From Benincasa hispida (lineage: Eukaryota > Streptophyta > Magnoliopsida > Cucurbitales > Cucurbitaceae): a stretch of 64,000 nt of DNA. Location of the stretch: positions 3,188,677 through 3,252,676 of the forward strand of contig NC_052354.1 of assembly GCF_009727055.1 (NCBI RefSeq). The letters run 5' to 3'. The stretch's first letter is position 1. Each line of letters begins with the position of its first letter. The translations under genes were made by a program, and so were the position numbers. Of this stretch, positions 11,711-23,729 are shown piece after piece. Below the pieces are notes generated by a model, which searched no databases, was not told the origin of the DNA, and saw nothing but the letters and a program-made list of their open reading frames with translations.

Positions 11711-12189
11711 GATTGATAGTAAGTTGAAACAATAATTATTAGGGTTTAAAAAGACAAAATCACTGTTAGTATGAATGTTTAACCACCAATGATTTTTTTA
11801 GAAACCATTTTCTTCCTTCTTTCCTACTTTTCTTGAACCATTTTTAAAACCTTTTAAACCAATTTTGTTCTCCCATGGCCATCAAGTTTCTTTTCCTTTT
11901 ATATTTTTTTCCTTGAATTTTTTTTATTATTCTTTTTATTTTTAGGGTGGATTTTATTTCAGTTTTTTGTTACCAGCTGTCAACCATTTACTTTGTTCTT
12001 ATCATTCTTTCCCTTTTTTTTTTTTTTTTGCTTTCCAAAAATTTCAAAAAGTGCAAAACTTATTTTTCATACGGCTAAAAATTATTAAAAAAATATGTTT
12101 ATGTAACTTTATAGTTTATACTTTGTTTAAAAAATTCTTTCAAGCTTTAATACTATCAATTTTTAAAAAGGATTCAAAATATTTACGAA

Positions 12190-12300
12190 GTATATCAAAA
12201 TTTTAGAGCTATCAGTGATAGATGCTAATAGACACTGATAGAAGTGTCTATCAATGTCTATCAACGTCTATCATTGATAGTTCTAAAATTTTGATATATC
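12190..12300. repeat. Hairpin MITE
   Basis: The left arm, TATATCAAAATTTTAGAGCT at 12191, and the right arm ending TTCTAAAATTTTGATATATC are near-perfect inverted repeats of about 35 bases. Between them are repeated TCTATCA / TGATAGA motifs. The whole unit is about 110 bp and non-coding. A related ATCGATAGATATCTAT-type fragment occurs near 15891-15955 in the CXE gene 1 intron. Confidence 0.65.
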
Positions 12301-15019
12301 TTGTAAATAGTTTTATAATTCGAAATACTTTCCCTTTTAAAAATATATTTGAAATTATTCTTACAATAATACTTTAAATTTAAAAATATACATGTATTTG
12401 AAATTATTCTTACAATAACACTATAATTTTTTTAAAGAAAAATATTTGAAACTATTCTTACCACCTGTTTTTTTCTTCTTCTTTTTTTTTTTTAGAAACT
12501 ATTAATTTTTTATTTTAAAAATAGTTCTAAACTTTTAAAAATTTCAATCATATTGCTAAACTTTAAAAAATATTAAAAATATGCTTCTACCGTTAGTATA
12601 TGAATGTAAGTTGTTTATCTATACCTCATCACCTCCCTCTTCAAATTTTTTTGTCGTCGGCTCCAATATACAATCTAACACTTTCTTATCTTAGCTCTGT
12701 TCTTCTATACCCTCTTATTGTCCTTTATTTCTCAATCTCTAAAACTATCCATTTCAATTATGGTATATAAGATAACAAGAAGATAAAGAATAATATAATC
12801 ATCAAAGAGACTTTTGGGACTTAAATATTCTATTAAAATCATTGTACATTAGTAGTTGAGTATGTGTCAATATACTCTTTGAGTTTAAATATACAAAGAG
12901 AAAGATCCGTTGAACGTTTGGGTCATAATTTTGAGAACAAATGATAGGAGGAAACACACTAAATTTGTAATCACGAAGAATTTGTTGATTTGATTTTTGG
13001 GCTTTCTGGGATTTTATACTCTAACTTTAAGGAAGTTTGTTTGGATGTTGAAAAAATTGATGTAAGAATTTCTAATGAAGGAAGAAAACAAGATTTGTAT
13101 ATTATATGGAAAAAAAAATGATTAGTTAGTAAAAACATTTTTAAACATTCACTACAACAATACAACAAAACATGTTTATTGGAATTTCTTTTTGTTTTTT
13201 GTTTTTTTTTCAGTGGTTTGACAAATACTACGAAGGTTTTACAATGTCAACGATTCTGAAAAACATAACCAAACCACTGCTATTTATACATATTTCAACA
13301 TTTTGTTCACAACTTGTTTTGTAAATTGTTGTGATATATATTCTTATTAGGGATTAAAAGTATTTGATGCAATTTTTTTTTGAAAGTCTATATAAATATT
13401 TTCGAAACGAGGTGCTAACTATTTCAAAAAGTAAAACTTTAAGAACATATTAAAAATAAGATTGAAAGTTTAGAGTCTGATTAGGTGCTTTTGAATTTGA
13501 AGGACCAAATAGAAACAAACTTAAAGTAGAGAGACTGAAGTTGTAATTTAATCTAATAGATTTGAATATTTGGCAGCCGAGAGTCAACTCACCAGATGTT
13601 CAATGAGTACATATTTTATTAAGATATTAAGAGGTGATGTAGAAAAGGAACCAACTACTTCTACTTAGACACCACAATTTAATGCTTCTTTAATTGCTAC
13701 ACATTTTTCTTTTGGAGTATTAATTAGAGCAAATAAATAATTGAATTGCTACGTGGATCTTTTCTTACGGAAAAGAAAAAAATAGTAATATCGACGTCAA
13801 TGCAGATATCAATGGTAATATAAATGATAATTGATATTTCTGAAAAAATTATTAAAGCAAAAAATGTTATCATTTATATTTGTTGATTAAACGTTTTATT
13901 TAATTTTAACCGGAGAATTTTTTTTTTAGGATTTGTGTGATTTTAAGTTTGAGTTAGAAATTTTGAGACTTATTTAGTTGGTGAGATAGCGTAAAGAATT
14001 GAACAAATGAAAAAAAAAGAAGAATATATTAGCTGTACCAAAGAATATTTGTAAACATTATTTTAAAAATTAAGGATACTAATATAACTTTTTTAAATTA
14101 TTTTTTAAATAAGGTACTAATAGTTGTTGTCCATATTAAAAAAAAAAAAAAAAACTAAGAGATAATTATGAACCATTTTTAAAAGTGGGAAAGGTAGAAA
14201 GAACCCTATTCATTTTAACCAAACTTGTGTTATATATGCTATGCCATTTCTACAATTTTAACTGTAATTTTATATTATTAAAGCCAACATTTCTAATAAT
14301 TCTGATTCTAGACAACAAATTTCATCATAAACATATTTTCATAATCATGATTTATTACAACAATTTAAATGCTTCCTAGAGGATTATATTAACGGTACAT
14401 AAGAAATATCTTCTAATATTTTTCGAGAGATTAAGGTTGATGGACCTTTAAAAAATTTATAAGTAATTTTGAAACATGGTACAAATTGTTTCTAAACATT
14501 TTTTAAAAGCTTAAAAAGTAGAAAGAACCTTTTTATTTTAACCAAACTTGTATTACACTACACCATTTCCAAATTCTTAATCGTAATTTTATATCATTTC
14601 AATATTTTAGTTTTATCCGATGTTTGAAATGTCGATGAAAATATTGACGTCTTAATTTTATGAAAATTTTGACAGATATATTTAAAAAAATTATAAAAAT
14701 AAAAGAAGTTAAAAAAATAAATTTAAATTAATAAATAAATATTTTAAAACAAGTCCAAGTATTTATTATTTATATTGGAGTCACATTAGCAATACTTTAT
14801 TGTTTTATTATTATGTTTTTGTAGATTTTTGTACGGATGAATCTATAGAAACATAAAAATATTGATGGAAATATCTCGATACCAACAAAAATTTAATAAT
14901 ATGATTTTAGCCAATACAAAATCAAATAATAAATATACCATATATATCCAAATCCCAAAACTAAATACCAAAAGTGGTCTTTGGAAGAAAGAAACTAAAT
15001 GGTGATATAAAGTTTAGCC
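12301..15019. other. AT-rich intergenic DNA upstream of CXE gene 1
   Basis: No gene is supported; the small frames at 12971-13168 and 14185-14379 are AT-rich shadows. A segment of about 110 bases at 13603-13715 closely matches 57211-57325 inside the intron of CXE gene 2 (shared core GTAGAAAAGGAACCAACTAC). The last 100 bases before the ATG contain TATATATCC (about 14941) and GATATAAAG (about 15004); either could be part of a core promoter. Confidence 0.45.
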
Positions 15020-18000
15020 ATGGAAACACCTCCAAAGCTTCCATTGAAGTTTCGAATTCTTCTCCGCCTCCATTCCTTTGCCTCCTTCATAAGTCGCCGC
15101 CCTAACATCACCGTCAACCGTTTCTTGATGAGCTTCTTCGACCCCAAAATCCCTCCTTCTTCTAAACCCCGTTACGGCGTTACCACTAACGACGTCGTTT
15201 TCGACCCCTCCCGCAATCTTTGGTTTCGCCTCTTTCTTCCTTCTTCTTCCGTGCTAGCCGATAACATTTCCCTGCCTGTCGTCGTTTACTATCACGGCGG
15301 CGGGTTTGTGTTTTTTTGGGCTAATTCGATGGCTTACGATGATCTCTGTCGAAGACTCGCACGTGAGCTACGTGTGGTGGTTGTGTCTGTAAATTACCGC
15401 CTCTCTCCGGAACACCGATACCCAATTCCGTATGAAGATGGATTTGATGCTTTGAAATTTCTTGACGGTGTGGATTTGAATTGTGGTGTTTTTCCGGTGA
15501 ATGTTGATGTTAGTCGGTGCTTCCTTGCCGGTGATAGTGCTGGCGGCAACCTGGCTCACCACGTGGCAGTTAGAGCCGGTAGCCACGACTTCAAGAAGGT
15601 AAGTGGTAAAGATTTTGTTTTTACTCTTCGATTTTGAGTTAGTTTTAAATCTTGAATTCAGAATTATTGGCTAATTGATGTGAGTGATGAGAGTGAGATG
15701 TACCTAGCATCTCAAATCTAGATATTACGGAAAAGAAAATTAGATAATAAAATAAAGGTCAAATGAATCAATACTTAATGCAAGCAAGGATCTCTTTCCT
15801 CTACGTATCAAAATATTTTTTTAATAATTAAAAAAAAAATAAATTACAAAGTGATTAATTGTGTGCAGCCGTGGTGCAGTTTAGATGGCATATCGATAGA
15901 TATCTATTGTGGTCTATCACGGATAGATAATGATATTTTATCGGAGTGGTTCATTTTCTTTTTATTTTAGAATAATTTTTTTAATAATCTTTTGTTTTAG
16001 TACAAATATGGATTGGATCACACCGATTAAACTATTTTTCAAATTGGTTTCAATATAATGTTATATTATATACGATTGTTTAGTGAAACCCATAATATTG
16101 GTCCTAACCTTTTGGATTCTTGACCTCAAGAGAAAAAAAAGAAAAAAAAATACTATGCATGTTTTACTATGCTAGAGGTTTAGAATCGAACAAAATACAT
16201 ACATATATATATATATGTAATTGTGTTCCTGGCTTCTTCAATCAAGCTTCAAGATTGATCCCCATTTGTTTGTCGTTTACAACAAAACCATGATAATATG
16301 ACACTAATGAATTGTCTCACAGAAATAAGGTTGTTTTTAAAGTAGGTAACCACTAAAACATCTTTTAAGTTGAGTGTATTGTTTTGAATGTGAATCCTAC
16401 TTGACCTATGTGATAAATGTTTCTAAAGCTTCTTCATTTTCCACAAACAATTTATCACAGCCTTTGGGAGGGTGTGTAAGTGAGACATTAGTGTGCCTGT
16501 TTCGTTTACTATGTGTGAAGTTGCTCTTGAATTAGCATATAGATTTGGATATGTCATAGCTGCTATATTAAGGCTGTTGGTATCGATCTCGTCATTTTGA
16601 TATGATCAAATCTATTACAACACTTTAAAGTAATACGGTTAAGTTTTCCACATATTTGACACAGTTTGATTTTCATTGTGGCAGTTTAAAATTTTCTCTT
16701 GATAGGATCATTTTTCGGTTTGATTAATGAAGATGTTGAGTTTTTGTTAGTTTAGAATCATCTACCTCTTGTTTTAAGTCAAACAGATGTTATTTGGGTT
16801 GTCTCTGCATTCAACCTATCTAACTGAAAGATGTTTTCTGGAAATGTTGTCTTTGTAAAATATTTTCCGATGTGAAAAATCTTGTATTGTTGTATTTTTT
16901 TCCTTCTTCATGTGTGAGTATTTTTGGAAGTTAGGGTTGCTCTTTCAATATTTCCCTTGTGCTTATTTAAAGTCCCTTAGTCTTTGGTTTAGGGTTGGCC
17001 ATTCTGATGAAAATATTTGGAGAGTCGTTGTCTTGTGAAGTACCTTCTATCACAAATGTTTCTCTATCATTCTTTAAGGACGTTGAAGGTTGTGTTTCTG
17101 TGAAGTTGAAGACCTACTCCAAGTTATCTGTGTGCTTCATTAGTTTATACTTCTTGACAGAGATTCTCAAACTTAGAGAGAGCCTAAGCTGAACAAGTTA
17201 AGTGGTCTTTGTTCAAGTGGGAAAGATACAGTTCAAGTGAGAGGGAGTTTTACGATCTAAAGGGAGCTTAAGTCTAGCAGAGAGTGAATCACATTCTTAG
17301 GGAGAGGTTAAGACGTTCTTCACTAGTATCATAGCTTAGGGGGAGCAGAAGAAGTTCTTCACTAATGTTATCGCTCAAGGAAGCCTAAGTATCATCTAGA
17401 AGGAGCCTAGGTGAACGGTTGAGTTGTTAAGTTCCACAGACGTCGCTATAATGGTGTATTATATATATATATATAAATATATAAATATTATGTTGTAATT
17501 GCTTATCTTATATATTAGTGAAATTATCTTTCCTGGGCATACTACCTCTGAAACGTAGGTGCCACTCACCAAATTGGGTTAACAATCTCTGATGATTACT
17601 TTATTTGTTATTTATGTTTGTTGAACATTCCTTGGAATGTTGTAACATTATTCATAACATCATTTGACATGCGGTAGATACTTCCATATTATTTTAAAAA
17701 ATGATCAGCCCCTATCCTCTACTTTCTCTTCTTTGTTTATAAATGCTTGGTTCATATCAGGGAGGAAAGTCTTGATTTTTTATCCTTCTTCACATCGATT
17801 CGGTTGTTTCATGAATCTTTAAGAGCAATTTTGAAAGTTGGGGTAAGAAGTATTGGGCCTGTTTGGATTGACTATACACAAAATGTTTTTTTTTTTTTTT
17901 TTAAAAAAAAACAATGTTTTTTAGAAAAGTTATTTTTATTAAATTTTTCTATAAAAATAATTGAAAATATATTTTGAGAGTGTTGCAAAATCTATTTTTA

Positions 18001-18925
18001 ATGATTGCCAAACACTTCAAATTTTTTTTCTAAATTAAACACTTGAAAAAGTTAAACTACACACCCCTTAACAATATTTCAATTCAGAATTAATATTCCT
18101 TAGTACTTTGGTCCCAAGCTACCATCCAACGTGAAGGGTTTACTTATGACAAAGCTTGGGAGGGATTCTAAAAAAAATTAAAAACACTTCTTTTATTTTT
18201 AAAATCACTCAAAAAAAAAAAATACTTTTGATCATTTAAAATCAATTTCAATGATATGAAAATCGTGTTCAAAAGTTTAAAATTAAATGAAAAATTGTTT
18301 TTTACTAAATAAAAATGTATTTTGTAGTGCTTTTAACAATTTAAAAAACGCTTTGAAACATGCATAGATTGGCCATAGGTTTCTTCATGGCTACTAATTT
18401 ATCACTTGGAGATTTAAATTTTTTTGACTTATGATTCCCTCAAAGCCACAAGGTCAATAGGCCATCGTTAACTTAAAATTTTTGGATGTAACGTTAATTT
18501 AACAGGTGAAGATCAAAGGGTTAATTGCAATACAACCACTTTTTGGCGGAGAAGAGAGAACTGATTCAGAGATTCAATTTAAGGAATCACCAATGTTGAC
18601 CTTGCAACAAACGGATTGGTCTTGGAAAGCATTTTTGCCAAATGGGTCAAGCAGAAACCACCCGGCGGCCCACGTGTTCGGAGCCGGTGTCGGAGACATG
18701 TCGAGCATAGTGTTTCCGGCGACGCTTCTGATTGTGGGAGGACGAGACCTGTTACAAGATTGGCAAAAAAGGTATTACGAATGGTTGAAAGAGGCTGGAA
18801 AAGAAGTTGATTTGGTCGAATATCCAAATGCTATTCATGGATTTTATGCAGTTCCTGAGCTCAAGGATTCTTCGTTGCTAATTAAAGATGCAACTGATTT
18901 CATACACAAACATATGTCACTCTAA
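15020..18925 (+). CDS. CXE18: Probable carboxylesterase 18-like protein, gene 1 (two exons)
   Basis: Exon 1 is 15020-15598, the intron 15599-18505 (GTAAGT...ACAG) and exon 2 18506-18925, giving 332 residues, the usual size for plant class CXE alpha/beta hydrolases. The oxyanion-hole motif HGGG is at residues 92-95, the nucleophile elbow GDSAGG has Ser173, and GGRD (Asp274) and HGFY (His304) complete the triad. The segments NRFLMSFFD, NLWFRLFLP and IQPLFGGEER point to the CXE18 group (Arabidopsis At5g23530-like), related to gibberellin receptor GID1 and 2-hydroxyisoflavanone dehydratase. It should hydrolyse small ester substrates, probably in the cytosol since no signal peptide is seen; the true substrate is unknown. 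The start is the first ATG before a conserved KLPLKFRILL segment. The junction is in phase 0 after Lys193. A close paralogue lies at 54964-57979. Confidence 0.92.
15599..18505 (+). other. Intron of CXE gene 1, containing repeat debris
   Basis: The 2.9-kb intron has a consensus donor (AAG|GTAAGT) and acceptor (TTAACAG|GTG). Much of 16430-17700 looks like decayed retroelement sequence: it repeats AGGGGGAGC / GGAGCCTAAG motifs (about 17270-17415) that recur at 23651-23712 beside element E3. Near 17855 the sequence GGGCCTGTTTGGATTGAC is typical of the end of a plant MITE. (AT)n runs occur near 16200 and 17460. Frames at 16995-17192 and 17747-17977 are not supported as genes. Confidence 0.6.
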
Positions 18926-19222
18926 ATTGTCATTTCTTCAAATTAGCTTTCTTTTATTCCTTTGTGTTTTTCGGTAGAGTTTATATTCATGTAATTGTGT
19001 TCTTAATTTGGATAAGTTAACCAAAAAAAAAATAAATAAATAAAAAATAAGATAAAATTTCGTTCCATTTTGAATTTGGTTGTCCTATATTTGAGATTAG
19101 ACCATGTTTATCTAGAGACGTAAATCAATGGTAATCTGAAAAATAGGTACCATTTGTTAAATATATATATATATATATATCAACACTAACTAGTCTAGGA
19201 GATTCTTGAACTATCTAATATA
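18926..19222. other. 3' flank of CXE gene 1
   Basis: AT-rich sequence after the stop codon, likely containing the 3' UTR. An A-rich run at about 19022-19050 contains AATAAATAAATAAA. An (AT)n run lies at about 19161-19180. Nothing else is recognised. Confidence 0.4.
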
Positions 19223-19619
19223 TGACATAAAAATGTAAAATTAGATTATTTTCTAGAGATATGTTGTAATATGTAAAATAAATATCTCAAAAGAAAATAT
19301 CTAAAAATATTTTAGATTTTTCTTAGATTTAAGGAGAATTCCTTTAGATAAGGATAATCTAAATATGTAGAATGTTTGCAGGATCCAAGAATAGCCAAGA
19401 AAAATCTTTTTACTTGGTCCAAGGATCTCATGCCTATAAATATAAGGTGTGATCTCATATGCAAGTAAAGTAAAGTTAGAGAGCTAGTGTAGAAAATTGA
19501 GTGGGTGTCTTAAGAGTAAAAGAGTATCATTCAAAGGTGTCCATCTTTATAAGTTCTTAATAAAAGTTCATTTCTTTCAAGGTTATCTCTCTCTTTTTTT
19601 TTTGGTGTCAATTTATTCA
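19223..19619 (+). repeat. 5' LTR of copia element E2 (family B)
   Basis: It begins TGACATAAAAATG and ends TTCA, about 397 bp. It matches the isolated LTR at 34168-34566 along its length, including AGATTATTTTCTAGAG and the TATA box TATAAATA near 19435. It is followed almost directly by a primer-site-like sequence. Confidence 0.75.
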
Positions 19620-19623
19620 ACAA

Positions 19624-19634
19624 GTGATATCAGA
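19624..19634 (+). other. tRNA-Met type primer binding site of E2
   Basis: TGATATCAGAG differs by one base from the plant copia primer site TGGTATCAGAG and sits five bases inside the LTR end. Confidence 0.6.
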
Positions 19635-19696
19635 GACAAGTTTGCTGTGGTGGAGCTTCTGAAGATCGAGTACAGTTTTGGACTGTAAAGCTTGTT

Positions 19697-20693
19697 GTTT
19701 GGGACACAGCTACTTGTGGAGTGCATTCATCACTACAAGATGATGGGAGACCTTCAAGTTGTTGGAGGAATCAAGAAGCTCAACACTCAGAACTACAACA
19801 TATGGTCCACATGCATGAAGCCGTATCTCTAAGNGTTTGGGACACAGCTACTTGTGGAGTGCATTCATCACTACAAGATGATGGGAGACCTTCAAGTTGT
19901 TGGAGGAATCAAGAAGCTCAACACTAAAAACTACAAAACATGATCCACGTGCATGAAGTACCTCCAAGCCAAGACTTGTGGGATGTTGTGGGAGGCACTG
20001 AAGTCAGTCCACCTGAGGATGCTACTACTTTGAACAAATGGAATATCGTGGCAAGTAAGACGATGTTTGCAATTAAAACTACGGTTGATGAAGAAATGTT
20101 GGAGCACGTCAATTCAACGGAGACACCAAAGATAGCATGGGACACGTTTGGCTAACTTTTCTCAAAGAAAAATGATGCGAGATTGCAGTTTCTAGAAAAC
20201 GAGCTCCTGTCAATTGCTCAGGGGGAGATGATATCAACCAATACTTCACCACGATGAAAACTCTATGTGAAATCTCTGAATTAGATCCTACTCCCGTTAT
20301 TTCATAATCAAGGATGAGAAGAATTACTATTCATGGATTTAAACCTGAATATAAAAGCTTTGCTGCTATTCAAGATTGATTGACCTAGAAAATATGCTTT
20401 CCAGTCAAGAAGTATTGGCTAAGAAAATGTAGGAGGTCACAATAAAGTGCAATAACGAAGAAGTGCTCTTTAATGGCCAAAGAAAAGGTCAATCAAAATA
20501 TCAAAAGAAAGTAGAATCAAATGGAGATGAAGAAACTCCAAAACGCTCTCAAGTAGGGGGAGCTTGTAACACTAATCAAAATCAAAAGCATAGAAAAAAG
20601 GGTGAATGTTATAACTGTGGAAAGATAGGTCACTATGCCAGAGACTGTCGTCGAAAGAAAAGAGTAGCAGAAAGCAACGCAATCACCTCCTAG
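19697..20693 (+). pseudogene. Copia gag with zinc knuckle (element E2), internally duplicated
   Basis: Gag opens near 19740 with MMGDLQVVGGIKKLN and continues, after a duplication, as QDLWDVVGGTEVSPPE, EEMLEHVNSTETPKIAWDTF and LENELLSIAQG, the UBN2-type gag of Tnt1-like copia elements. A zinc knuckle CYNCGKIGHYARDC is intact at about 20608-20650. A 137-base block (19697-19833) is repeated at 19835-19971 with a single N at 19834 between the copies. Several stops and frameshifts are present. Confidence 0.8.
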
Positions 20694-20779
20694 GCTAAGA
20701 GCATTAGTTAAGAAGAATGGACTGCAGATGCATGTTTTGCAACAACAGATTCCAAAGCCCAATCAACATCCAATGTAGT

Positions 20780-23237
20780 GGAGAACGAAGTGTTGACTCT
20801 CTATGTATACGAGGTAAATTATGAAAATGATTAGATTTTTTATTCAAGCTATTCTAACCACATGACAGGAGATAAGAGGAAGTTGCCAAACACATTTGAG
20901 TGCAAAGGAAGCCGAGTTGTTGCCACTGCAAACAACTCGAAGTTGCCAATAGCTCATGTTGGCAAAACTATGATAATGCTTCGTGCAAATTCCAATCAAA
21001 TGGAATTAGAAAACGTGTTTTATGTGCCTGAAATGAAGAAGAATTTAGTGTTAGTATCTCAATTGACATCATCAGGCAACTTTGTTGTGTTTGGACATCA
21101 TGGTGTCAAGATGTACCATAATCTCAAAGTCAGTAGTATGCAGTTGATGGAAGGGCGAAGAATGAACTCTATCTATGTCATGTCAGCAAAGACTGCCTAT
21201 GTGAATAAAACCTCAAAGAATGAAACAACAAATTTGTGGCATGCAAGACTTGGTCATATTAGCTATAGCAAATTGAAGACAATGATAAACAAGTCTATGC
21301 TTAAGGGTCTGCCTCAACTTGATATTAAAGAAGACATGGTCCGTGCTGGTTTTAGTATGAAAAGGCACATCAACTGCCATTCAAGAAGTCCAAATTCAGA
21401 GCCAAGCAACCATTGGAGCTGGTGCATTCGGATGAATTTTATCCTGTCAAACAATCTTCAATCAGTGGTATGCACTACATGGTGACCTTTATTGATGACT
21501 TTTCTAGGTATGTTTGGGTTTTCTTTATGTAAAAGAAGTCTGAAACAATTATAAAGTTTAAAGAATTCAAAGAACAAGTTGAAGGTGAATTAAGAAAGAG
21601 AATTCAATACCTACGTACAAATGACAGGGGAGAATATACGTCTAATGAATTTTCTCAATACTTGCAAAAGTATAAGATACATCATCAATTGACGTGCCCA
21701 AACACTCCACAACAAGATGGAGTGGCAGAAAGAGAAAATAGACATTTTGCAAAAGTATGTCGCAGCATGTTACATGCAAATAACTTGGTAGGAAGATTTT
21801 GGGCTGAATGCAGGAGAACAACAATCCATGTGGTTAACAGACTTCCCCAGTAAAGGCTTGTGTTCAGCCTTATGAAAGATTGCTAAATATCAAGTCAATA
21901 GTTGGACACTTTTAAGTCTTTGGTTGTGTGTGTTATGTGTTTGCACCAGATCATCCGAGAAAGAAGCTTGACAAGAAAGCAATCAGATGCATCTTTGTTG
22001 GATATGACAATCAAAGAAAAGGGTGGAGGTGCATTGATCCTATCAATGGACAATGCTATACATCAAGGAATGTGATATTTGATGAGGCATCATCACGGTG
22101 GGCACCCAAATTAGAAAAAACACCCAAAGATGAGAAGTCTTTCAAGAAGGAGTAGAAGAAGAAATAAGTTAAGTACAACAAGCTCCAATAGAAAGAGAAG
22201 AACAAAATGACCAAGACAAAGAAGTGCAATTGGGGACACGAAGTCCTTGGAAAAATTAAGTACATAATCAAGAGCCACAGTTACGGAGATCAACAAGACT
22301 AAGAAAACCTAATTCTAGGAACGTGAATGTGGCATTACCAATGTTTGAGGAGCCAACAACATATGAAGAAGTGTCAAAGAATATTCGATGGAGAAGAGCC
22401 ATTGAAGAAGAAGTTAATGCATTGAGAAAGAATTGAACGTGGGACTTGGTGCTGAAGCCTAAAGATATTAAACTCATATCTTGAAAATGGGTTTACAAAA
22501 TTAAAACTCGAGCAGATGGGACCGTAGAGAGATACAAAGCTCGACTGGTGGCTCAAGGGTTTTCTCAACAATATGGCTTGGACTATGATGAGACATTCAG
22601 TCCTTTAGCAAAGCTCATTACTGTTCGAGTCTTATTAGCACTTGTTGCTAGTAAGGGTTGGAAGCTGTGGTAGATGGATGTGAAGAATGCTCTCTTAAAT
22701 AAAAACCTAGATCGAGAAATATATATGGAGCAACCAAAAAGATTTGAGGATGAAACTCATCATGACTACATTTGCAAACTGAGAAAGGCTTTATATGGTT
22801 TGAAGAAAGCACCGAGAGCCTGGTACGGTAAAATTACAAAATTTCTAGTTGAAAGTGGCTTTGTAGTAGATTCAGCAAATTCAAGCTCATTTGTTAAAGC
22901 TTAAGACTCAAAGATCACAATCATATTAGTCTATGTGGATGATCTAGTTATAACAGAAGACCACATAGAAGAAGTTTGAAAAATAAAGCAGAATCTACTA
23001 GTGTGATTCGAAATGAAAGAGCTTGGAGAACTAAAGCATTTCCTCGGATTAGAGATAGAGTGCTCAGAAAAATGATTGTTCCTTGGACAATCGAAATATG
23101 CAAAGGATCTTTTGCAAAAGTATGGCATGAGTGGCTACAAGCCAATATCTACACCAATGGAGGTTAATAAAAAGTTTTGCATGCATGAAAGCAAAGATCT
23201 TGGAGAGTCAACAATGTACCGTCAGTTGGTAGGTAGT
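20780..23237 (+). pseudogene. Copia pol, 3'-truncated (element E2)
   Basis: Protease is degenerate (about 20830-21060; the NHMTGDKRK region is still partly readable, as is FYVPEMKKNLVLVSQ). GAG-pre-integrase LWHARLGHISYSKL is near 21235. The integrase core holds [14 protein letters not shown] and PQQDGVAERENR (about 21480-21760). Reverse transcriptase follows from about 22440, with KNALLN, YGLKKAPRAWYGK and a YVDD motif near 22933-22944. The frame is interrupted by many stops. Homology ends abruptly at 23237 after YRQLVGSL, just before where the RNase H part should start, so RNase H and the 3' LTR are missing. Confidence 0.85.
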
Positions 23238-23729
23238 TTGTTGGAGATTTGGTTTGTTGGCTTTTTAATTTTCTCTAAGGCAGTGGTTTTGCAGATGTCT
23301 CAAATAAAGTCTTAACATCTGGTCGTGACATCAAAATATATTTTTGCAAAATACTTTCCTTATCTATAAATATCCGACAATGATATTTAGTTTGATATTT
23401 TCCTTTATTGCGTCACAATCTATTTTCTCCTTTTTGGGAGATGTTTTCTTTTCTGGATCCGTCTAAAAGAAATGTCTTGGTTTACTTTCAGTGAGCAGTT
23501 TTATAATATCGATTTATGTTTTTGAGAGCAAAACATTTACAGTACACCGATTGATATGTTTTACATTGTGTTCTTGGTTATTGCTCACTTTATTTCATTG
23601 TGTAAGTTCTTCATTCGTTGATTACAACACTCTGAAGATTATCATGACTTAGGGGGAGCCTAAGTCATAGCTGCCAGAGAAAGGATTCTAAGTCTTAGGG
23701 GAAGCCTAAGACTTAGCTTCGGAGGAGTT
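23238..23729. other. Unassigned sequence between E2 and E3
   Basis: No coding potential. The end (23651-23729) contains repeated AGGGGGAGCCTAAGTC / AGGGGAAGCCTAAGAC motifs like those in the CXE gene 1 intron near 17270-17415, so it is probably the tail of a decayed retroelement into which E3 inserted. Confidence 0.4.

Noticed and set aside
15368..15586. Minus-strand frame opposite CXE gene 1 exon 1
   Set aside because: It is a shadow of the carboxylesterase coding sequence; the same antisense frame appears opposite gene 2.
15602..15637. Read-through of CXE gene 1 exon 1 to a stop at 15637 as a short protein
   Set aside because: The consensus donor GTAAGT at 15599 and the matching exon 2 at 18506 give a full-length enzyme with Asp and His of the triad; the short form would lack both.
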